Of a stretch of DNA of 8,954 bases, positions 1 to 3,842 are shown one piece after another. The position numbers and the translations under genes were made by a program. The stretch's first letter is position 1, and each line of letters starts with the position of its first letter. The stretch comes from an uncultured Eubacteriales bacterium (GTDB taxonomy: Bacteria > Bacillota_A > Clostridia > Saccharofermentanales > Saccharofermentanaceae). Below the pieces are notes generated by a model. That model did not search any database and was not told where the DNA came from. It saw only the letters and a program-made list of their open reading frames with translations. Location of the stretch: positions 1-8,954 of the forward strand of contig OMQY01000188.1 in the NCBI GenBank assembly GCA_900313405.1, read 5' to 3'.

Positions 1-1323
1 CTGGTTATCCTTACGGCTTCTGATAATCCCCTGTCAGTCATAAATGTCAGTAAGAATCCGTATCTGAGTGATCTGCGATGCAGCGGGACAAATGTGACCT
101 CACTTGATCTGAGCCATAATCCCGATATCTCTTACCTCGAATGTTCGGAGGCCAAACTCACCAAGCTCGACGTAACTGGCCTCGTCCATCTCAATCATCT
201 TATCTGCAATGATAATCAGCTCAGTTCGCTCGATGTCAGCAAATGCCCTGATCTAAATGATCTTCAGTGCCAGAATAACAATATTAAAACGCTTCACATC
301 AACAATAATCCCGATCTGATCAACGTTTATCAGAATTGTTCCAAGACCCCTATCTCGTCAACAGCTTCGGTGTATTCCGACGGAGGATGGCCGATCTACG
401 ATTACTGGACAAGCGCTTTGGCGATAGATGACTCGACACAGGTGTACCTGACCAAGCCGACGTCAACTCCGACTCCTAAGCCTGCAACCCCTACACCCAA
501 GCCGGCAACACCTACGCCAACTAAGAAACCTGCGACACCTACGCCTAAGCCTTCCTCGGGCGGCTCCTCATCTTCGAGCGCTGAGGGCGGAGTAGAGGGC
601 TTCGTCGAAAGGCTCTATTCCGTAGCACTTGATCGTGCGTCCGATCCTAACGGTAAGGCCGATTGGGTATCGCAGATCAGATCCGGAGAATTGAGCGGCG
701 CCGATGCAGCCCGTGGCTTCTTCTTAAGTCCGGAGTTCATCAATTCGGGTCTGTCTGACGCCGATTTCCTGACGAGGCTATACAGGACTTTCTTTGATCG
801 TGAACCGGACCAGTACGGATTCAATAACTGGATGGCTGAACTGGAGAAGGGCGCGTCCCGTGAGAGCATACTCGCCGGTTTTATCAACTCCACCGAGTGG
901 GCGAACCTGTGCCTCAAGTTCGGCATCAATTCAGGCGGTACGGGCGTACCGAATATCACGATCGAACCGAGCGAAGAGGTAATAGGCTTTGCTACCCGTC
1001 TTTATACCACATGCCTTTGCAGGGAGTTCGATCCCGGAGGACTTACCGACTGGTCGACTCAATTGGCTAACAGGAGGATAAGCGGCTCCGAGGCTGCGCA
1101 CGGTTTCTTCTTCAGCCGGGAATTCCTGGACGGCAATTATAGTGACGAAGAGTATGTCACGCGCCTCTATCACACCTTCATGGATCGTGAACCCGATCCG
1201 GCAGGCTTTGCCGACTGGACAGGGCAGTTAGCTGCCGGCGCTTCGCGCGAGTCCGTCTTCCGGGGCTTCGCAGGCTCAGTCGAGTGGGCAGGGATCTGTG
1301 CCGATTATGGGATACTGAAGTAA
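1..1323 (+). CDS. Leucine-rich-repeat surface protein with two C-terminal DUF4214 domains (5' end outside window)
   Basis: The frame is open from base 1 to a TAA at 1321-1323, giving 440 residues of a longer protein. The true start and any signal peptide are outside the window, so a GTG at 94 is not the start. Residues 1 to about 110 are bacterial leucine-rich repeats of about 21 residues with the pattern L-x-C-x-x-N-x-L-x-x-L-D-V-S. Residues 156-184 are a Thr-Pro-Lys linker, followed by a Gly/Ser stretch. Residues 198-310 and 326-440 are two DUF4214 (PF13946) domains, each built from two halves with RLY, DRExDPxGxxDW and S-x-E-F/W signatures. DUF4214 is common in exported proteins of Clostridia and its function is not established. 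The linker and repeats suggest an extracellular binding or adhesion protein. That role is inferred. A hairpin terminator follows the stop. Confidence 0.9.
   Translation: MVILTASDNPLSVINVSKNPYLSDLRCSGTNVTSLDLSHNPDISYLECSEAKLTKLDVTGLVHLNHLICNDNQLSSLDVSKCPDLNDLQCQNNNIKTLHINNNPDLINVYQNCSKTPISSTASVYSDGGWPIYDYWTSALAIDDSTQVYLTKPTSTPTPKPATPTPKPATPTPTKKPATPTPKPSSGGSSSSSAEGGVEGFVERLYSVALDRASDPNGKADWVSQIRSGELSGADAARGFFLSPEFINSGLSDADFLTRLYRTFFDREPDQYGFNNWMAELEKGASRESILAGFINSTEWANLCLKFGINSGGTGVPNITIEPSEEVIGFATRLYTTCLCREFDPGGLTDWSTQLANRRISGSEAAHGFFFSREFLDGNYSDEEYVTRLYHTFMDREPDPAGFADWTGQLAAGASRESVFRGFAGSVEWAGICADYGILK
466..552 (+). repeat. Degenerate Thr-Pro-Thr-Pro-Lys-Pro coding repeat (interdomain linker)
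   Basis: The DNA encodes four near-repeats of the unit TPTPKPA, one of them expanded to TPTPTKKPA. Third codon positions vary between the copies, so the repetition is kept at protein level and is not a fresh DNA expansion. It separates the leucine-rich repeats from the DUF4214 domains and probably acts as an extended, wall-spanning or protease-resistant spacer. Confidence 0.8.
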
Positions 1324-1344
1324 GTTAAGATATTGTAATAGAGT

Positions 1345-1378
1345 ATCAGTCCGCCTCGAACGAGACGGACTGATTTGT
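1345..1378 (+). terminator. Hairpin terminator after the LRR/DUF4214 gene
   Basis: A perfect 9-bp stem (ATCAGTCCG at 1345-1353 with CGGACTGAT at 1366-1374) encloses a 12-base loop that can add three more pairs after one mismatch. The U-tract is weak (TTTGT), so this may be a leaky terminator. It starts 21 bases after the stop codon of the upstream gene. Confidence 0.6.
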
Positions 1379-1465
1379 ATGAACAGTTATATGTGGATCG
1401 GAATCGTGCTTGTCGCCGCCGGAATAGTCATGATCAGCGTGATCAGGAAGAGAGAACAGACGTAA
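1379..1465 (+). CDS. Possible 28-residue single-pass membrane microprotein
   Basis: ATG at 1379 to TAA at 1463-1465 encodes 28 residues. A second in-frame ATG at 1391 would give 24. The product is almost entirely one hydrophobic segment (WIGIVLVAAGIVMISVI) followed by a basic tail RKREQT, which predicts a single membrane helix with its C-terminus in the cytoplasm. It sits between two hairpin terminators, which suggests its own transcript. Against it, no convincing Shine-Dalgarno sequence precedes either ATG, and the first ATG touches the tail of the upstream terminator. It also resembles the membrane anchor at the end of sortase substrates, so it could be a remnant of such a gene, though no LPXTG motif is visible. 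No family is recognised. Confidence 0.3.
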   Translation: MNSYMWIGIVLVAAGIVMISVIRKREQT

Positions 1466-1498
1466 GACGTTCCGCTCTGTCAGAAGAGTAATGAAGGC

Positions 1499-1524
1499 AA
1501 GGGCCGCCGCTTGGCGGCCCTTTG
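1499..1524 (+). terminator. Strong rho-independent terminator upstream of the toxin-antitoxin operon
   Basis: Perfect 10-bp GC-rich stem (AAGGGCCGCC with GGCGGCCCTT) around a GCTT tetraloop, followed by a short TTTGT tail. It insulates the toxin-antitoxin operon from upstream transcription. Because the stem begins and ends with AA/TT it may also work on the opposite strand. Confidence 0.75.
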
Positions 1525-1542
1525 TGATGAGTGGGGAAGTAA

Positions 1543-1571
1543 TTGTATATACCGTAAAGATGATATATACT
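1543..1571 (+). promoter_or_regulatory. SigA-type promoter of the toxin-antitoxin operon with repeated TATATAC motifs
   Basis: TTGTAT (1543-1548) and TATACT (1566-1571) are separated by the ideal 17 bases. The motif TATATAC occurs twice, at 1546-1552 and 1564-1570, 18 bases apart and overlapping the -35 and -10 boxes. The first copy lies in the self-complementary octamer GTATATAC. Ribbon-helix-helix antitoxins commonly repress their own promoter through such short repeats, so these are candidate operator half-sites (inference). Confidence 0.65.
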
Positions 1572-1581
1572 ATGTATAAGC

Positions 1582-1587
1582 GAGGTG
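1582..1587 (+). promoter_or_regulatory. Ribosome binding site that fixes the antitoxin start
   Basis: GAGGTG lies six bases before the ATG at 1594. A GTG at 1585 in the same frame is part of this Shine-Dalgarno sequence and so is unlikely to be the start codon. Confidence 0.7.
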
Positions 1588-1593
1588 ATCGAT

Positions 1594-1863
1594 ATGACAA
1601 GCAAGATGGTTAACTTTAAGATGGATGTAGACGATATAACAGAGATGAAGACTGTAGCAAAGGCATTCAATATGACCTCTACAGACTTGATAAAGAATGC
1701 GATAAAAGCATATCTCGATACGTTGAAGGATGATCCGTATTACCGTCTGGCAGGGCAGATCGAAGATGCTTCGGCGGAGGAATCGGCAGAGATCCTCGAT
1801 ATGATCGACGGCTTATCTGATGACGATCTTACGATCAGTTCGACTAAGTTCATTAAGCTGTGA
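1594..1863 (+). CDS. Type II toxin-antitoxin system antitoxin, ribbon-helix-helix type
   Basis: 89 residues. The start at 1594 is chosen because of the GAGGTG six bases upstream. The N-terminal part shows a ribbon-helix-helix layout: a short beta strand (VNFKMD, residues 6-11), a helix (about 12-25), a turn at NMTST and a second helix (about 29-44). The acidic C-terminal half (about 45-89; ASAEESAEILDMIDGLSDDD) is the likely toxin-binding tail. The family logic is that the N-terminus dimerises and binds the operon promoter, while the C-terminus wraps around and neutralises the toxin. The RelE/ParE-like gene follows after only 9 bases, and a promoter with repeated motifs lies upstream, consistent with autoregulation. 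The exact subfamily (RelB/DinJ or another RHH group) cannot be set by eye. Confidence 0.75.
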   Translation: MTSKMVNFKMDVDDITEMKTVAKAFNMTSTDLIKNAIKAYLDTLKDDPYYRLAGQIEDASAEESAEILDMIDGLSDDDLTISSTKFIKL

Positions 1864-1872
1864 GACGGAAAC

Positions 1873-2175
1873 ATGGCGTACAATCCCGATCGTTATTTTG
1901 CAATTAACTATACCAAAGCGGCCGATAAGTTTTTCTTCGATCACGAAGACGTTCGAACGCAGTATGAGAGCGCCATAAGAGAACTGCTGACCGGAGATCA
2001 CCCGGAGACTATAGACTGCAAGAGGATCAAAGCAAAGCACGCCGACTACTACAGGATCCGAATAGGGAAGTACAGAGTCATTTATACGATAATCGGCAGG
2101 CAGATCGTCGTGGTCAACACGCTTCTGGCCGGAAGCCGCGGGGACGTGTATAAAAAGATGGGCGGTATGAAGTGA
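1873..2175 (+). CDS. Type II toxin-antitoxin system toxin, RelE/ParE superfamily
   Basis: 100 residues, the usual length of the family. It has the RelE/ParE signature: two N-terminal helices (about 14-40), the loop leading to C49-K-R-I-K, then the beta-sheet core YYRIRIGKYRVIYTI (59-73), a hydrophobic strand IVVVNTL (78-84) and the C-terminal element GSRGDVYKK (87-95). The last element usually reads HR-x-x-VY; here the His position is Ser. The family either cleaves mRNA on the ribosome (RelE) or inhibits gyrase (ParE), and the sequence alone does not decide between them. The strongly basic core (R61, R63, K66, R68) favours RNA contact. It lies 9 bases after the antitoxin stop, with only a weak GACGG-like ribosome binding site, which suits translational coupling. 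Confidence 0.88.
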   Translation: MAYNPDRYFAINYTKAADKFFFDHEDVRTQYESAIRELLTGDHPETIDCKRIKAKHADYYRIRIGKYRVIYTIIGRQIVVVNTLLAGSRGDVYKKMGGMK

Positions 2176-2238
2176 GAGCGAATAAAAATCCGGAGACTAT
2201 ATCGATCGATCGTCCCACTCGCAATCTATGGCACACAA

Positions 2239-2258
2239 TATACCAACCGTGGTATAAT
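2239..2258 (+). promoter_or_regulatory. Extended -10 promoter overlapping a perfect inverted repeat (candidate operator)
   Basis: TGGTATAAT at 2250-2258 is an extended -10 element (TGn plus consensus TATAAT), and no good -35 is present. The inverted repeat TATACCA-N4-TGGTATA (2239-2256) overlaps it, so a dimeric regulator bound there would block the promoter. The first base after the expected 7-base gap is the ATG at 2266, so transcription may start at or next to the start codon. Confidence 0.55.
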
Positions 2259-2265
2259 CCACCAT

Positions 2266-2727
2266 ATGATACCGCAGTACGATGACATGTTTGACACGGC
2301 GGCGACGGATATCGACCGCAATGTAATGAATCGGGAAGAGAATCCCGTCGGTCTTGTCGTGTCTTCTGAAGATCGACGTGCGGAGGCCAGGAGCAGCCGC
2401 TATGATTCAATCGAGTTTACTGATTCTTCGGCGGCGTTTTTCGAGCCGATAGAAGATGAGGAACTCCTCGCCGGCAAGGTCAAGCCGACCGTTACTGCAT
2501 ACTATGATACCGGCTACGACGGAACGCCCAACGTTTACAATCCTTCTGACGACAAGCTCGGCGAGCGCGTCAAACTCCGTAACAACGAGCCCGCCGTCGG
2601 CAAGCTCCCGCCCGAAGCTTACGGTAAGCCTGATTTCTTCCGCAACAGCTTCGACCTCGGCATCGCATCCGTCATCCTCATCGCTGTCGTTATCCTCGAG
2701 ATAATCGGGCTTATAGCCTTGTTCTGA
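2266..2727 (+). CDS. Unrecognised tail-anchored membrane protein
   Basis: 153 residues. About 125 polar, acidic N-terminal residues are probably disordered or loosely folded. They are followed by one hydrophobic segment at the extreme C-terminus (about 129-153; LGIASVILIAVVILEIIGLI), so the protein would be tail-anchored with its bulk in the cytoplasm. I recognise no domain. The ATG at 2266 is the first start codon in a frame that is open back to the toxin's stop. No Shine-Dalgarno precedes it or the internal ATGs at 2287 and 2326, and the extended -10 seven bases upstream suggests a leaderless message. The 3' end overlaps the convergent gene on the other strand by 17 bases. The membrane segment and the upstream promoter argue that the ORF is real, but the exact start is uncertain. 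Confidence 0.65.
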   Translation: MIPQYDDMFDTAATDIDRNVMNREENPVGLVVSSEDRRAEARSSRYDSIEFTDSSAAFFEPIEDEELLAGKVKPTVTAYYDTGYDGTPNVYNPSDDKLGERVKLRNNEPAVGKLPPEAYGKPDFFRNSFDLGIASVILIAVVILEIIGLIALF

Positions 2728-3499
2728 ACTGCATCGGCTGCTCTTCGAACTTGGCGTCAAACTCCAATGCATGCAGGATTAGAAGCTTGATCCAGTCATC
2801 GCTGACATTGATGTCCCTGAACTCGTTGATAAACACCACATCCACGCCTTCGCGCAGCCCCATGTTGTGATACAGCTGACGTTTCATGATGTACTGATTA
2901 TAGTAGTTCGGGTCGTCGAGCATCCCGCAATACTCGACATACGCACAGTTATTGATCTCGACTGACCTGGCAAAAAAGTCAGGAAAAACACCATGTCCGC
3001 CTGCATCAAGCATAGTCTCATATTTGAACTCAAGCCCAAGTGAGCTTAAATTGCCCGCGACTTTGATCTCTCCCTTTGACCTGTACATCTTGTCGTTCAG
3101 CAAGATCCCGTTTCTGATCGGGTATGCCAGGTTACAGTATGGCTCAGCCCTCAGGTAGTTCTCGAGAGATAGTAGCGGTGATCTGACAGACGGACCGCCT
3201 GCCGTCGACTTCCTTACCAGCTTCGGAACCGGCTCGCGCCACCTTGAGTGCCAGTAACTGTGAAGACTGTTGAGTTCGGAGAGGTATTTTTGTTTCAGTT
3301 CGCCACTGAGCAGCAATGCCTGTCCTTTTTGTGTTTTTGCCCCCGCAGTGTACAGAGTAGTACCGTTTCTGTGCACTCTGACTTTGGTGCTCACGGAGTT
3401 TTTGTTGATTCTTGTAAATGTAGAAACATCAGGCATTTGCCGGATAAGTCCTTCGAGGTAATTGATCTTGAGCGCAATATGTCTTTGAATGATATCCAT
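2711..3499 (-). CDS. Putative PD-(D/E)XK-like nuclease-fold protein
   Basis: 262 residues from the ATG at 3499, chosen because GGAGGT lies 7 bases upstream. An in-frame ATG at 3517 lacks a good ribosome binding site. The N-terminal part is helical and basic (about 1-100). The C-terminal half carries the order expected for a restriction-endonuclease-like core: R140-S-K-G-E144, a strand LGLEFKYE (154-161), P173-D174-F175, then V188-E189-Y190-x-G with M-L-D-D-P and a following helix containing K206-R207 (N/Y-rich, 195-212). Similar RSK-E ... DF ... E-x-x-G-M-x-D-D-P layouts occur in uncharacterised clostridial proteins as I remember them. The canonical E-x-K lysine is not visible, so activity is uncertain. 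The leader DNA holds conspicuous repeats. A DNA or RNA processing or defence role is possible but unproven. Confidence 0.7.
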   Translation of the reverse strand: MDIIQRHIALKINYLEGLIRQMPDVSTFTRINKNSVSTKVRVHRNGTTLYTAGAKTQKGQALLLSGELKQKYLSELNSLHSYWHSRWREPVPKLVRKSTAGGPSVRSPLLSLENYLRAEPYCNLAYPIRNGILLNDKMYRSKGEIKVAGNLSSLGLEFKYETMLDAGGHGVFPDFFARSVEINNCAYVEYCGMLDDPNYYNQYIMKRQLYHNMGLREGVDVVFINEFRDINVSDDWIKLLILHALEFDAKFEEQPMQFRTRL

Positions 3500-3506
3500 G
3501 TCTGAT

Positions 3507-3512
3507 ACCTCC
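3507..3512 (-). promoter_or_regulatory. Ribosome binding site that decides the start of the nuclease-like gene
   Basis: The plus strand reads ACCTCC, i.e. GGAGGT on the coding strand, seven bases before the ATG at 3499. It lies inside the extra codons that a start at 3517 would add, so the downstream ATG is preferred. Confidence 0.7.
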
Positions 3513-3545
3513 GTCATTTTCTTTACTCTACAACGCAGGCAACAA

Positions 3546-3572
3546 GAATTGGCTCACAATTGCTCACAATTC
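3546..3572. repeat. Perfect tandem 10-base repeat flanked by GAATTG/CAATTC (candidate operator)
   Basis: GCTCACAATT occurs twice without a gap (3552-3561 and 3562-3571), one helical turn apart. The block is bounded by GAATTG (3546-3551) and CAATTC (3567-3572), which are inverted to each other. On the minus strand it reads AATTGTGAGC twice, like the left half of the classical lac operator, although the full lac palindrome is absent. It lies 47-73 bases upstream of the nuclease-like gene start, a suitable place for a regulator. No clear -35/-10 pair was found beside it. Confidence 0.6.
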
Positions 3573-3628
3573 ATGACAAAAGCGGAAAATAGACGACAAA
3601 GATCTAATCTCGTTATGCTTTGACATTT

Positions 3629-3763
3629 GACAAAGAATCGTCAATGAATCGGGAGTTTTCATTGTCGTTTCTGTGTCGTTAGGGCGCAAAAGGGGTGATT
3701 TTACCGAATCGACAACAAAACGACAATGGAATAGGGTGTTTTCATTGTCGTTTTATTGTCGTT
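3629..3763. repeat. Two homologous hairpin-forming elements (about 52 bases each)
   Basis: Copy 1 is 3629-3680 and copy 2 is 3711-3763. They share a perfect 16-base core GTTTTCATTGTCGTTT (3655-3670 and 3738-3753) inside 35 bases with five mismatches, and a diverged left arm (14 of 18 identical). Each copy is itself an inverted repeat. Copy 1 arms match at 15 of 18 positions. Copy 2 arms (3710-3728 and 3743-3761) match at 18 of 19. Loops are 13-14 bases. The hexamer CGACAA/TTGTCG recurs through the block. This fills most of the 343-base gap between hppA and the nuclease-like gene; its function is unknown. Confidence 0.75.
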
Positions 3764-3777
3764 CCTGTTTTTGCTCG

Positions 3778-3817
3778 AAAAAACACCCGCCGGGGGGCAT
3801 CAAGCCCGCGGCGGGTG
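3778..3817 (-). terminator. Rho-independent terminator of hppA
   Basis: On the minus strand a perfect 9-bp GC-rich stem (CACCCGCCG with CGGCGGGTG, plus-strand 3809-3817 and 3784-3792) is followed directly by six T residues (plus-strand A-run 3778-3783). It starts about 25 bases beyond the hppA stop codon. There is no T-run on the other side, so it acts in the hppA direction only. Confidence 0.9.
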
Positions 3818-3842
3818 CAGCTGTCGTTAGCACACAATTATA

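Noticed and set aside
2201..2210. ATCGATCGAT self-complementary decamer downstream of the toxin gene
   Set aside because: Short simple-sequence palindrome without a T-run or partner repeat; not enough to call a terminator or binding site.
2407..2772. Minus-strand ORF of 121 codons opposite the tail-anchored protein
   Set aside because: No ribosome binding site, a low-complexity acidic product, and it overlaps both the membrane-protein gene and the end of the nuclease-like gene.
3500..3517. Upstream ATG at 3517 as start of the nuclease-like gene
   Set aside because: The strong GGAGGT lies downstream of it and seven bases before the ATG at 3499, so the shorter form is preferred.
3620..3633. 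Two perfect TTGACA boxes close together on the plus strand
   Set aside because: No TATAAT-like hexamer lies 15-19 bases downstream of either and no plus-strand gene follows. They form part of the hairpin-element flank.
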